DNA from: Sphingobacterium sp. BN32
GTDB taxonomy: Bacteria; Bacteroidota; Bacteroidia; Sphingobacteriales; Sphingobacteriaceae
Length of the DNA: 64,000 bases
Reading direction: 5' to 3'
NCBI RefSeq assembly: GCF_030503615.1
Contig: NZ_CP129963.1
Location: forward strand, 2,852,001 to 2,916,000
The notes under the pieces: generated by a model
What the model was told of the DNA's origin: nothing
What the model saw: the letters and a program-made list of their open reading frames with translations, nothing else
The model's database searches: none
In this document: one piece after another, positions 24,402 through 33,519 of the stretch
Position numbering within the stretch: the first letter of the stretch is position 1
Layout of the letters: every line of letters begins with the position of its first letter
Position numbers and translations under genes: made by a program

Positions 24402-26522
24402 TTATTTTTTGATTTTTAAAAAACTTGCGTTAATAGCCACTACAATGGTGCTTACACTCATCAGCACAGCACCCATAGCGGGACTTAAAACAAAATTCGG
24501 ATAGAGTACGCCTGCCGCAAGGGGTATTGCCACCACGTTGTAGCCAACCGCCCATATCAGGTTCTGTACCATCTTTTTGTAGGTAAGTTTGCCGAAGTCA
24601 ATCAGTTTGACCACATCCCTCGGGTCGCTGTCTACCAATATGATATCCGCTGTTTCGGCAGCCACGTCCGTACCGGAACCCACGGCAATGCCCACATCTG
24701 CCTGTGCCAGTGCAGGTGCATCATTTACACCATCACCAGTCATTGCTACGATTTCGCCTTTTGCCTGAAACTCCTTTACTTTCTCCTGCTTGTTGTGCGG
24801 AAGCACATTAGCCAAATACCCGTCCATACCCAATTTTCCGGCTACGGCAGCAGCAATCCTGTCGTTGTCCCCGGTGAGCAGAAAGGACTTGATGCCCATT
24901 TTTTTGAGTTCCTCAATCGCCTGTGCCGACCCCTCACGGATGCTGTCTGCCAAAGTAATGATGCCGATTACCCGGTCATCAATGAGGACAAAGTTGACCG
25001 TTTCGGCTTCCTGATTGATTTCGCTTGGTATTTCCGGCAGGGAAAGGTGGTTTTCGGTGAAATAATTCGGGCCGCCAGCTACGACATTTTTCCCGTTCAC
25101 AACACCTTTAACACCTATGCCCTGCATATAGCTGAAGTTTTCAGACTTCCATAAGGCAAGGCTCTTTTCTTTCAATGTAGCCATAATGCCTTTGGCGATA
25201 TGGTGTTCCGAATTTTGCTGTACTGCGGCAGCATACTGGATAACCTCATCGGCATTATATTCGTCTGTTAACGGTATAACCTTTTCTACGGCATGGGAAC
25301 CTTTGGTGAGCGTTCCGGTCTTATCAAAAATGACGGTGGAAAGTTTTCGGGTGGTTTCAAATGCCGTACGGTTGCGGATGAGCAGGCCATTGGTCGCCGA
25401 AAGCGTTGTGGAAATGGCGACCACCAACGGGATAGCCACGCCCAATGCGTGCGGGCAGGCCGTTACCATTACCGTCACCATTCTTTCAAGCGCAAAGGCA
25501 ATATCTCCACTGCTTGCATACCAATAGGCAAATGTGCCTATGCCCACGGCAATGGCAATAAAGGTGAGCCATTTGGCAACTTTGTCCGCAAGGTTCTGTG
25601 TATTAGACTTAGTAGCCTGCGCTTCCTGCACAAGATTGATAACCCTGTTCAGGTAGCTGTCTTTTCCCACGGCTGTTACCTTAACTTTCAGCGCACCATC
25701 GCCATTGATAGAGCCTGCGATGACCTTTCCGTCCTTTTCCTTTTTTACGGGAACACTTTCCCCGGTAAGCATACTCTCGTTGATATACGAAAGCCCCTCC
25801 AGTACCAATCCATCGGCTGGAATTTTTTCTCCCGGTTTTATGATAGCCGTTTCACCGCTTTGCAGGTCTTCGAGCTTTATCTTTACAGCTTCTCCGCCAC
25901 GTTCCACGGTAACATCGTTGGGCAGCAAAGCCACCAATGACTGTAATGCCCGTGAAGCAGCCATTTGGGAACGCATTTCCAGCCAATGCCCTAACAGCAT
26001 GATGTCAATTAGGGTTGCCAGTTCTCAAAAGAAGTCCATACCCTGCAAGCCAAATACAACGGCTACGGAATAAACATAGGCTACGGATATGGCAATGGCA
26101 ACAAGTGTCATCATCCCTATGGCTTTGGCTTTCACCTCGCCAATCATTCCCTTTAGGAACGGTAAGCCTCCATAGCAATAAATCACCGTACCCAATGCCA
26201 ACAGCACATATTTATCGCCATTGAAAGCAAGGGAGAAACCCAACCATTGCTGTATCATGTGCGACAGGAGCAGGATAGGGATTGTAATGACAAGGCTTAT
26301 CCAAAAACGTGTGAGGAAATCGCCTGTATTATGCCCCTCATGTTTATCAAAGTTTTCGTCATCATGGCCATGTTGAGAATGCCCGGAATGCTCATGTTCT
26401 GGCGTGTGTTCATGAGAAGCTGACGTACCGCCACCGGGAACCAATGCCATGCCACAAAGAGGGCATTTGCCCGGTTCGTCTTTTAGCACCTGCGGGTGCA
26501 TGGGACACGTGTATTTTTTCAT
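24402..26522 (-). pseudogene. CPH-type copper P1B ATPase interrupted by an in-frame TGA
   Basis: Two open stretches in one frame, 26025-26522 and 24402-26000, together encode a 706-residue copper ATPase. The N-terminal part has a metal-binding CPMHPQVLKDEPGKCPLCGM motif and a His-rich linker. The second part has the ion site TACPHALG (CPH, typical of CopB-type pumps), DKTGTLTKG and GDGVNDAPALAQADVG. At 26025-26027 a TGA stands where relatives have a TGG Trp in the second membrane helix (GMDFF-stop-ELATLI). One base change (TGG to TGA) explains it and nothing is shifted. The downstream half has an ATG at 25998-26000, but a pump lacking its first helices would not be expected to work. It could be a true nonsense mutation, a sequencing error or readthrough. 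Confidence 0.88.
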
Positions 26523-26540
26523 AACAAGGGATTTTAAAAG

Positions 26541-26846
26541 TTATGTTGCATTTAATTTTTTTACCATCTCATGGGTCATTTCTTCAGCATAAGTACCATA
26601 GGCATCAACAAGTACCCCTTTGCTCTTACCGTCATTGGACGATATGGCATAAATCACGGCATTGTTATCAGGACTGCTGTCGAGGCTTTCAAACCTATGA
26701 GTTTCCGTAACCGTAAAATCCTCCGGTTTTAGTTTCAGGCTCTTTGACGCACAGTAAAGGCAGTCCGGCAACAGACTAAAATCAATACTGTACCCACGTT
26801 GTCTTAGGTCTTTAAGAGCCTGCACCATATCACTATACTGTTCCAT
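26541..26846 (-). CDS. DUF1398-family small soluble protein
   Basis: A 101-residue protein: a short helical start (YSDMVQALKDLRQRGYSIDF), a CLYCAS motif near residue 30, then alternating strands with ESLDSSPDNNAVIYAISSND and a C-terminal helix TYAEEMTHEMVKKLNA. Relatives in this family are often mislabelled phosphoribosylpyrophosphate synthetase, but no such fold or active site is present. It has no signal peptide. It sits between the split ATPase and the HMA-DUF3347 gene in the copper run; a link to copper is suggested only by position and the CxxC. Confidence 0.75.
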   Translation of the reverse strand: MEQYSDMVQALKDLRQRGYSIDFSLLPDCLYCASKSLKLKPEDFTVTETHRFESLDSSPDNNAVIYAISSNDGKSKGVLVDAYGTYAEEMTHEMVKKLNAT

Positions 26847-26860
26847 AGCTTTCCGACCTG

Positions 26861-27742
26861 TTATTTAATGGTTTCGACCGTACTGCCGCAGGTAAGCATC
26901 TGTGAGCCGTAATATGGGTTTTTAATGGCATTCTCTTTACTTAGCCAATTGGCCCCCTTACCTCCATTGTACATAGGACAGTGCTGGTAATAAACTGGTG
27001 TATCCTGTTTAGACACTTTAGCCAGTATGTAGATGCTTCCCGAAAGTGCCGCAAAAGCACTTCTTTGTTTTGCAACGTCTTTTGATTTTGAAATGCTTTC
27101 CGCATTAGCTGTCAAGTCCTGCATTACTTTCATCCAAGCCGTATGTTCCTCTGCCGAAAGCTTGTTCATATCGACTGCTTTAAGGGATGCAGCCAATTCA
27201 GCGGCTTTGGCAGATGCAGTTGCCTCATCGGTTTTTATCAAAGCATCTTTCACTGAAAAGTAGTTGTCAAACACAGCTTTTAGCTGTGATTGATTTTGAG
27301 CTGCATCCTTGTTAGCGGGTGCTGCCATTTCACCGTGGTTGTGATTGCCATGTCCGACTTTCATGTCCATTGCCGCCCCTTTGTTTTGGGCAATTGTCTT
27401 CAAAGGTCTATCGTACTGGCAGCATTCAGCCAGTTTCGCATATACGTCATCCGGCGCACGGAACTTCTCACTATCATAACCCGCCAAAGCGATACGTTTC
27501 AGGATTTCATCCTGATTTGTTTTCTCGCTGTCATACGTGAGCGTAGCCATCTTGGTATCTTTGTTCCAGTCCACGTTGGCTACCTTTTTTATGTTACCTG
27601 CTTTTTCGATGGTGGTTTTACACATACCACAATTGCCGTAAATCTTTACGGTTTCTGTTTTCGCATTTTTGATTTGTGCGAAACCATTCATTGAGGATAG
27701 TAATACGGCGATTACCATCACTATTTTTGATAATGATTTCAT
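26861..27742 (-). CDS. Exported HMA + DUF3347 copper-binding protein
   Basis: A 293-residue protein with a signal peptide ending MNGFAQ. An HMA domain (about 30-95) has IYGNCGMCKTTIEKAGNIKK, and a conserved appendix DVYAKLAECCQYDRP follows. A His/Met-rich linker (MKVGHGNHNHGEM) leads to a DUF3347 domain ending YYQHCPMYNGGKGANW and NPYYGSQMLTCGS. The parts suggest a periplasmic Cu(I) receiver that hands metal between HMA and DUF3347 sites. The homologue at 58695-59261 lacks the HMA domain. That HMA-CCxYDR module is instead attached to the CusB-like adaptor at 50656-52239. Confidence 0.88.
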   Translation of the reverse strand: MKSLSKIVMVIAVLLSSMNGFAQIKNAKTETVKIYGNCGMCKTTIEKAGNIKKVANVDWNKDTKMATLTYDSEKTNQDEILKRIALAGYDSEKFRAPDDVYAKLAECCQYDRPLKTIAQNKGAAMDMKVGHGNHNHGEMAAPANKDAAQNQSQLKAVFDNYFSVKDALIKTDEATASAKAAELAASLKAVDMNKLSAEEHTAWMKVMQDLTANAESISKSKDVAKQRSAFAALSGSIYILAKVSKQDTPVYYQHCPMYNGGKGANWLSKENAIKNPYYGSQMLTCGSTVETIK

Positions 27743-27878
27743 AATAATTACTTTTTAGAAATGAAGTATTGAAAGCCCATTTCTGTTTTAAACTTTAAAT
27801 AAATGATACAAATAAGGGATTTGCAAAAAGCCGAAGCGGCCTCTGACAGGACATACCTATGGCTGGCAGGCCATAAAT

Positions 27879-28265
27879 TTAGCTTATTTTAGGCGGTAGC
27901 CAAATGGAAAAAAAGCCCGAAGAATAATAGGCTTCTTTGAAAGCGAATTTTTGCTTTTTAGCTGCTGCTAAGTGATCTTTTGCCTTTAATTCGATTACGG
28001 TTGGGACATTTAGGGAAGTGGTTGAAGCACCGCACCTGCAAGAGCTGTGGGAACAACCGCCCCCGCATTTGTCACTTTTGCATTTTTTACAGGATTTGCT
28101 CTTGCAACCTTTTGTATGTTCTGATTTTTTGGATTTCTCCTTTGAGCAGGAAGACTGCTCGGTCTTTGTTGAATTTTTGGAACAGGCATAGCTCTGACTT
28201 GGTATCATAAAGAAAACCAAACAGAACAATGTCAAAATGCCTATATGTATTCTATAATTTTTCAA
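27879..28265 (-). CDS. Exported Cys/Lys-rich protein with conserved IWLPPKIS tail, copy A
   Basis: A 128-residue protein with a signal peptide ending PSQSYA, then a metallothionein-like stretch with nine Cys (CKSKSCKKCKSDKCGGGC, SHSSCRCG). A short linker and the C-terminal block FAFKEAYYSSGFFSIWLPPK plus IS follow. The homologue at 59389-59775 keeps the signal peptide, nine Cys and the same tail although the Cys spacing differs. I do not recognise a named family. The likely role is periplasmic soft-metal binding, inferred from composition and place beside copper genes. It stands 136 bp downstream of the HMA-DUF3347 start on the opposite side from CopA. Confidence 0.78.
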   Translation of the reverse strand: MKNYRIHIGILTLFCLVFFMIPSQSYACSKNSTKTEQSSCSKEKSKKSEHTKGCKSKSCKKCKSDKCGGGCSHSSCRCGASTTSLNVPTVIELKAKDHLAAAKKQKFAFKEAYYSSGFFSIWLPPKIS

Positions 28266-28378
28266 CGCAACAAAGTTACAAATTAGATTGGTTTTTTATA
28301 TCGTTTTACGTTTTTTTTGCTATATGGAAAAATAATGCCATATACGCAATAACCTATCGCCTTTTTTCAGAATTGATA

Positions 28379-28435
28379 AAATGCCCTTTTTCATCAACCC
28401 AACCTCATGGAAATTCGGTCGGAAAAAGGGCATTT
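28379..28435 (-). terminator. Terminator after the small copper chaperone gene
   Basis: AAATGCCCTTTTTC (28379-28392) pairs perfectly with GAAAAAGGGCATTT (28422-28435) across a 29-base loop. It lies 16 bases after the chaperone stop on the minus strand and before the Cys-rich gene. Confidence 0.7.
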
Positions 28436-28450
28436 CAAAAAGTTGCTGGC

Positions 28451-28672
28451 TTAGGCATCCAAAGGTTCTATTTTGAAGCCTGCCTTTTGCACGGTCGATA
28501 TTACTTCATGCTCGGTAATGCCCTCGGACTTCACGGTAAGTACTTTGTCCTTGTTGGCCGTGTCCACTTCCCAATGGCAGATGCCCTCTGCCTTGTCCAA
28601 GTGCGGCTTTACAGATGCGATACAGCCGCCGCAATTGATGTTCGTCTTGAATTGAAATTGTTTATTTTCCAT
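28451..28672 (-). CDS. Small HMA-domain copper chaperone (CopZ-like)
   Basis: A 73-residue single HMA domain (beta-alpha-beta-beta-alpha-beta). The metal-binding loop is NINCGGCIASVKPHLDKAEG with CxxC, and the C-terminal strand is AGFKIEPLDA. No signal peptide is seen, so it is cytosolic. The family carries Cu(I) to the CopA pump and lies directly after copA on the same strand (99 bp gap), the usual pairing. The Gly-Gly between the cysteines differs from the common CxxC of CopZ but occurs in Bacteroidota chaperones. Confidence 0.9.
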   Translation of the reverse strand: MENKQFQFKTNINCGGCIASVKPHLDKAEGICHWEVDTANKDKVLTVKSEGITEHEVISTVQKAGFKIEPLDA

Positions 28673-28771
28673 TGTTTACAAATTTTAGAGTTATCTGATA
28701 ATGCAAATTTCCGTACTATTCAGTTAGTTATTGTTGTGTAATTTCTTGTTTGATTTGTGAGATTTACTGTT

Positions 28772-31183
28772 TTATTTCTTCCACTTCAACCGCAGGCTGT
28801 TACTGACCACGCTCACGCTGCTCAATGCCATTGCCGCACCCGCAATCATCGGGTTGAGCAGGAAGCCGTTAACAGGGTAAAGGATGCCTGCCGCTACCGG
28901 AATGCCGATTACGTTGTAGATAAACGCCCAGAACAGGTTTTGCTTGATGGTGGCTACGGTCTGTTTGGACAAGCGTATTGCCTGCGGTATCTTGGTCAGG
29001 TCGGACGAAATGATGGTCATCTTGGCTACGTCCATTGCGATGTCGCTGCCTTTGCCCATTGCGATACTTACATCGGCTGTTGCCAATGCGGTGCTGTCGT
29101 TGATACCATCGCCCACCATTGCCACTACCTTTCCTTTACTTTGCAGTTCTTTCACAAAGTCGGCTTTGTGCTGTGGCAAAACTTCGGCTTTGTAATGCTT
29201 GATGCCTGTCTGCTCCGCAATGGCTTTTGCAGTAGCTTCATTATCTCCGGTCAGCATATACAGGTCAATGCCCATTTCCTGCATTTCCCGGATAGCCCGC
29301 ACCGATGTTTCCTTAATCTTATCGGCGATAGCGATTACAGCAAGAGCCTTTTTGCTGTTTGCAAACCAGATAACGGTTTTAGACTGTTTGCCCCATTCTT
29401 CGGCCTGGTCTTGTAATTCGCCGGCAATGGCAATGTTGTTTTCTGCCAATAGCTTTTTGTTGCCTACATAATAGGTTTCGTTGTCATGGTCTGCTTTTGC
29501 GCCTTTGCCCGTAATGCTGTCGAACATGGATAAAGAGGTGGTCGCTACATCGCCAAGATGCTTCACTACGGCTTCTGCCAATGGATGCTCGGATTGCTTT
29601 TCGATGCTCAAAAGGATTTCTTTTGCAGTGTCCTCATTGTTCAGCCATTTAATGCCCGTTACCTGTGGTCTTCCCTCGGTGATGGTTCCGGTTTTGTCCA
29701 AAACGATGGCATTTACTTTTTTGGCCAGTTCCAAACTTTCGGCATCCTTTATCAAAATGCCATTTTCAGCACCTTTACCAACGCCTACCATAATAGCGGT
29801 GGGTGTCGCTAAGCCTAAAGCACAGGGGCAGGCAATGACCAATACCGTAACGGCTGCCAACAGACCTTGAACAACCCCGTTTTCGCCTCCCAAAATCAAC
29901 CATAGCGTAAATGTCAGGATGGCAATACCTATCACTGTGGGAACAAAGATGCCCGCAATCCTATCGACCAGTTTCTGTACGGGTGCTTTGCTTCCCTGTG
30001 CATCCTGCACCATTTTGATGATGTGGGCAAGCATGGTTTCTTTGCCCACTTTTACCGCCCTGAACCGGAAGCTGCCTTTTTGGTTAATCGTTCCTGCAAA
30101 TACTTTTTCTTTTTCTTTTTTCAATACAGGTACAGGCTCACCGCTTAACATGCTTTCGTCCACATACGAATTGCCCGATATGACCATGCCGTCTACCGCA
30201 ATCTTTTCACCGGGCTTTACGAGTATCACATCGCCTGCGCTTACGTCTTCGATAGCGGTCTGCTTTTCCGTTCCGTCCGCATGTACCACGATGACCGTTT
30301 TTGGCTGCAAGCCCATCAGCTTCTTAATGGCTGAAGAGGTGTTGCCTTTGGCTCTTTCTTCCAGCAGTTTTCCCAAGAGGATGAATGCGATAATAACGGC
30401 AGCCGCTTCAAAATATACGTGAGCATGCAGTCCCCGTTGATGCCAAAAGTCGGCAAACAGCATATTGAAAACACTGAACAGGTAGGCAATACCTGTACTC
30501 AATGCCACCAGCGTATCCATATTGGCGGAACGGTGCTTTGCCTGCTTCCAAGCGTTTACAAAAAAATCCCTGCCCAACCATATTACAACGGGCGTGGAAA
30601 AGAGCCACATTATCGGGTCTGCATAGGGCATATCCATAAAGAACATTCCTATGATTACCACGGGCAGGGAAAGGATAATTGCCCAAATGGTCTTGTTTTT
30701 CAAGGTTCGGAATTTCTTTTCGTGGATGGCTTCGAGCGTTTCCTGCTGCTTGGTTTTGTCTTCAATCAATAGGTCGTAACCTACTCCCTGAACCGCTTTT
30801 TGCAGGGTGGAGGCATCGGTCATATTGGGCAGATATTCCACGGTAAGATTGCCCGTTGCAAAGTTCACGGAAGCATTAACTACTCCCGGTTGGTATTTAA
30901 CAATGCTTTCGGCACTGCCCGCACAGGATGCACAGGTCATGCCCAATACCGGAAAAGCACTTTTAACCGTAGGAACTCCGTAACCTAAATCTTTAATTGC
31001 CTTAACAGCTTCGCCTACGGTTTCATTGCTATCTACTGTAATCGCTGCCCTGCGGTTGTTCAGCTCTACTTTATGGGTTTCTACGCCTTTTACCTGTGCC
31101 AATCCCTTTTCAACGATTAATGCACAGTGTTCGCTTTCTACATCCTCCAACGGTATGTATATATTTTCTCTGTTTGTCGCCAT
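28772..31183 (-). CDS. copA: Copper-exporting P1B ATPase CopA
   Basis: The ATG at 31181-31183 gives 803 residues; the longer frame adds only a few residues. Two N-terminal HMA-like regions are present. The first (about 8-65) has degraded to a single Cys (SEHCALIV). The second has GMTCASCAGSAESIVKYQPG with CxxC. The core has CPCALGLATPTAIMVGVGKG, DKTGTITEG, GSDSYVDESMLSGEP-like actuator motifs and VGDGINDSTALATADVSIAM. This is the classic Cu(I) pump. It is followed by the small chaperone. Loss of the Cys pair in the first domain is worth noting but is common in Bacteroidota CopA. Confidence 0.95.
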   Translation of the reverse strand: MATNRENIYIPLEDVESEHCALIVEKGLAQVKGVETHKVELNNRRAAITVDSNETVGEAVKAIKDLGYGVPTVKSAFPVLGMTCASCAGSAESIVKYQPGVVNASVNFATGNLTVEYLPNMTDASTLQKAVQGVGYDLLIEDKTKQQETLEAIHEKKFRTLKNKTIWAIILSLPVVIIGMFFMDMPYADPIMWLFSTPVVIWLGRDFFVNAWKQAKHRSANMDTLVALSTGIAYLFSVFNMLFADFWHQRGLHAHVYFEAAAVIIAFILLGKLLEERAKGNTSSAIKKLMGLQPKTVIVVHADGTEKQTAIEDVSAGDVILVKPGEKIAVDGMVISGNSYVDESMLSGEPVPVLKKEKEKVFAGTINQKGSFRFRAVKVGKETMLAHIIKMVQDAQGSKAPVQKLVDRIAGIFVPTVIGIAILTFTLWLILGGENGVVQGLLAAVTVLVIACPCALGLATPTAIMVGVGKGAENGILIKDAESLELAKKVNAIVLDKTGTITEGRPQVTGIKWLNNEDTAKEILLSIEKQSEHPLAEAVVKHLGDVATTSLSMFDSITGKGAKADHDNETYYVGNKKLLAENNIAIAGELQDQAEEWGKQSKTVIWFANSKKALAVIAIADKIKETSVRAIREMQEMGIDLYMLTGDNEATAKAIAEQTGIKHYKAEVLPQHKADFVKELQSKGKVVAMVGDGINDSTALATADVSIAMGKGSDIAMDVAKMTIISSDLTKIPQAIRLSKQTVATIKQNLFWAFIYNVIGIPVAAGILYPVNGFLLNPMIAGAAMALSSVSVVSNSLRLKWKK

Positions 31184-31348
31184 ATTTGCCTGCTTTAATT
31201 TACAATGCAAAATTGGCTATTATAATTATGGGTACTGTTGTGAAATTTTGGATTTGATTTGTAAGATTTATTGAAATCCTGTATAGGTGAGCCACTTCAT
31301 CAGATGGTTATCGCCATAAAGCCAGTTTTAGATGGTCTTTAAAACCAC

Positions 31349-31379
31349 AAAGCATTGCGAAAGATAATCGCAATGCTTT
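31349..31379 (-). terminator. Terminator after the lipoprotein gene
   Basis: AAAGCATTGCGA (31349-31360) pairs perfectly with TCGCAATGCTTT (31368-31379); a T-run follows on the minus strand. It separates the lipoprotein/TonB-receptor remnant from copA within a 264-bp gap. Confidence 0.8.
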
Positions 31380-31447
31380 ATTGTTTGCTTAAAAAGCTGT
31401 GGTCTTAAAATACTGACGGATGCCCGGTCTTCTTCTTGGTGCGGGGT

Positions 31448-32011
31448 TTATTCAACTTTAGAATTAAATTGAATATCTACGTCAGTTGATGACTTAGGGT
31501 CATTAATCAAGTCCGTTTCAATCTTTCCTCCCTGTGGATAATGGCGCAGCACAACCCTGACCGTACCAGTGGAAGCGGTCGTGGTTGTCCAAACGCTTTC
31601 CAGCCCTAACGTAACGTTGTTGTCATCCTTATCCAAATTTGTGATTTGTATATTTGATGTGGAAGATGGCACGTAATAAATACGGTGGTCTATATTTTCC
31701 TCACTTACTTCTTCGGTAATGTCTTCACCATTTACCTCGTCAAGAAAGGATACGCTGACATCATAGGACTTACCCGGTTGCAGTGCAATCTGGTCTATGA
31801 CCGGGGCGTTTCCTCCGGCTCCGTCAGCACCTTTCCAAGCATAAAGAAGTTCGTTCGTGGTTCCCTGTTCCTTAAAACGTAGCTGTACCGTAGTGATTAC
31901 CTCGTTGTCGTTTTCTTCGGGGATAGGGTCATCGTCTTTGCTGCATGAGGTTGCGAATAGTACGATTGCCGCTACGGCAATCGAAGAAAAATGTTTGAAT
32001 TTCTGTGTCAT
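31448..32011 (-). CDS. Lipoprotein next to the truncated TonB receptor
   Basis: A 187-residue lipoprotein (lipobox ATSC at residue 23, then SKDDDPIPEENDNEVITT). The mature part is beta-rich, with VQLRFKEQGTTNELLYAWKG, a GGNAPVIDQIALQPGKSYDV strand pair and RIYYVPSSTSNIQI. It resembles the small surface lipoproteins found after TonB-dependent receptors in metal-uptake loci. It lies 35 bp after the receptor remnant on the same strand and would have worked with it. As the receptor has lost its N-terminus, this gene may be an orphan. No ligand is evident. Confidence 0.8.
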   Translation of the reverse strand: MTQKFKHFSSIAVAAIVLFATSCSKDDDPIPEENDNEVITTVQLRFKEQGTTNELLYAWKGADGAGGNAPVIDQIALQPGKSYDVSVSFLDEVNGEDITEEVSEENIDHRIYYVPSSTSNIQITNLDKDDNNVTLGLESVWTTTTASTGTVRVVLRHYPQGGKIETDLINDPKSSTDVDIQFNSKVE

Positions 32012-32046
32012 TGTTATATAAATTTAATTGTTGAAAAACGTGTTTG

Positions 32047-33225
32047 TCAGAAAACGTACTTTAATCTAACGGAGATGTTTCTGCCCATTTCGTCCGTAAA
32101 ATACCTGAAGCTGTTCAGGTAGTTTCTGTACCGGGTATTGAACAGGTTGCTCACTGCAAGATTGATGTTCAGTGACCTGCCCAAGACACTGACCACTGTA
32201 CCAGCGGATATATTTGTCAGGAGATAACCATCAGGGGGCAGCTTATAATCCTGCTGGCCGTGTATGTTTTCATCAGGTACTCTTGTCTGTTTTAAGACCA
32301 GCGGAATTTCCATCCCGATATAGGATTTTTGGAAAGACCTTATATCGGGCAGTTCGTAATTGAACCCCAATGAAAACCTGTCCGATGGCATGGAAATCAG
32401 CCAGTCGTTTATCGTTTTATTGTACGCCCTTAGCAAAGATGCCTTTCCTATGATGTCCAGTTTCTGTACAGGCTTGTAATTGATTAATAAATCCGTTCCC
32501 GTGAGATAGGCATCAGCCTGTTGATAGACGAATTTGGGAAATGCACCTGCAATGGTCAATACAGGCTCTCCCGGGCGGGGCTGTAAATAGATAAAGTTGT
32601 TGATGGAATTGTAGAATACAGACCAGTCTATATTTACTGATTTTTCTTCATTGCTATATGAAAGCCCCAAGACCGTGTTTACAGCCTGCTCTATTTTCAG
32701 GTTTACGTCCCCAAGTTCATAGGTGGCAGTACCTTGATGTATGCCGTCAATGAGCAGTTCGTTAACGTGGGGAGCCCTATTGGCAAGGCTGACCATTCCG
32801 TTTATCCTGATATGGTCTGAAAGATGGTAGATGGTATTGAATGATGCCCCGATTGTTGAAAAATCAAAGTCATGCTCCACAGGCTGGTTATTGTAAGGGT
32901 ATCGTACCGTACTGATTTGCTTAAAATCATACCTGATACCGCCCTGAAGCTCCCATTTGTTCTTCTTCCATTTTTCAATCCAGTATGCACCGTATGTTTG
33001 GGAATTGTAGGCAGGGATGAGATACCGACCTTTGTAGGTATTGTCCTGCTGCATAGCGGATATGCCGATACTTCCGTTAAAGTTTTTGAATGTGGGATGC
33101 TCCCAAGAAATTTCTTCGGAAATCGTGCTGACATTCAAAGTCATTTGAGGCGTTGTAATTTCGCTGTTCCTGACTATATCAAATTCTTCCCTGTTGTTGA
33201 ATTGTGCGGCAATCTGTATGTTCAG
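32047..33225 (-). pseudogene. TonB-dependent receptor, C-terminal barrel only (5' end deleted)
   Basis: About 392 residues of outer-membrane barrel, starting at the deletion point with LNIQIAAQFNNREEFDIV and ending NISVRLKYVF, a typical C-terminus. Late barrel blocks such as LYDHIRINGMV-type strands and NLFNTRYRNYLNSFRYFTDE are present. The signal peptide, TonB box and plug are missing. At about 33225 the homology stops and the sequence turns into a Fur-family gene on the other strand. An internal Met at 33142-33144 allows a 365-residue reading, but it lacks a signal peptide and would not be exported. Confidence 0.85.
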
Positions 33226-33504
33226 TTACCCGGCTTTCTCTCCGGCAAATATCTCCGGGTACTGGATAGGTTAATGGAAGAAGATTTAGTCCACAAAGTG
33301 GTAAACGTTGACGGGGGTGTAGGATATGCAAGTTGCCATAACTGTGAAGTAGTCCACAATCATAACCACTTGCATTTCAGTTGTCAAAAATGTAAATCGG
33401 TAACTTGTATAGAGGATGTGCAACCGTTATTTAAGTTGCCTAAAGGATATAAAATAAGTGAAGTCAATTTTACGGTGTCAGGGCTTTGCCCGCAGTGTTC
33501 CTGA
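33226..33504 (+). pseudogene. Fur-family regulator, C-terminal two thirds only (5' end deleted)
   Basis: The plus frame from the junction reads LRVLDRLMEEDLVHKV (end of the wing/HTH). It continues with CHNCEVVHNHNHLHFSCQKC and KSVTCIEDV, then SEVNFTVSGLCPQCS and a stop. The HxH/CxxC pattern is that of Fur/Zur-type dimerisation and zinc-binding domains. The first HTH helices and the start codon are gone. It probably once controlled the divergent TonB receptor next to it, since the two 5' ends would have faced each other. A complete Fur-family gene remains at 62993-63415. Confidence 0.85.
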
Positions 33505-33519
33505 ATAGCGTAGCCGTTC

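Noticed and set aside
24402..26522. Selenocysteine insertion at the TGA
   Set aside because: The expected residue is Trp in a membrane helix, no selenoprotein family fits, and a single base change explains it.
24402..26522. Frameshift splitting the ATPase
   Set aside because: The two parts are in the same frame; only a stop codon intervenes.
26541..26846. Phosphoribosylpyrophosphate synthetase
   Set aside because: This label is often given to the family, but 101 residues without the PRPP loop cannot be that enzyme.
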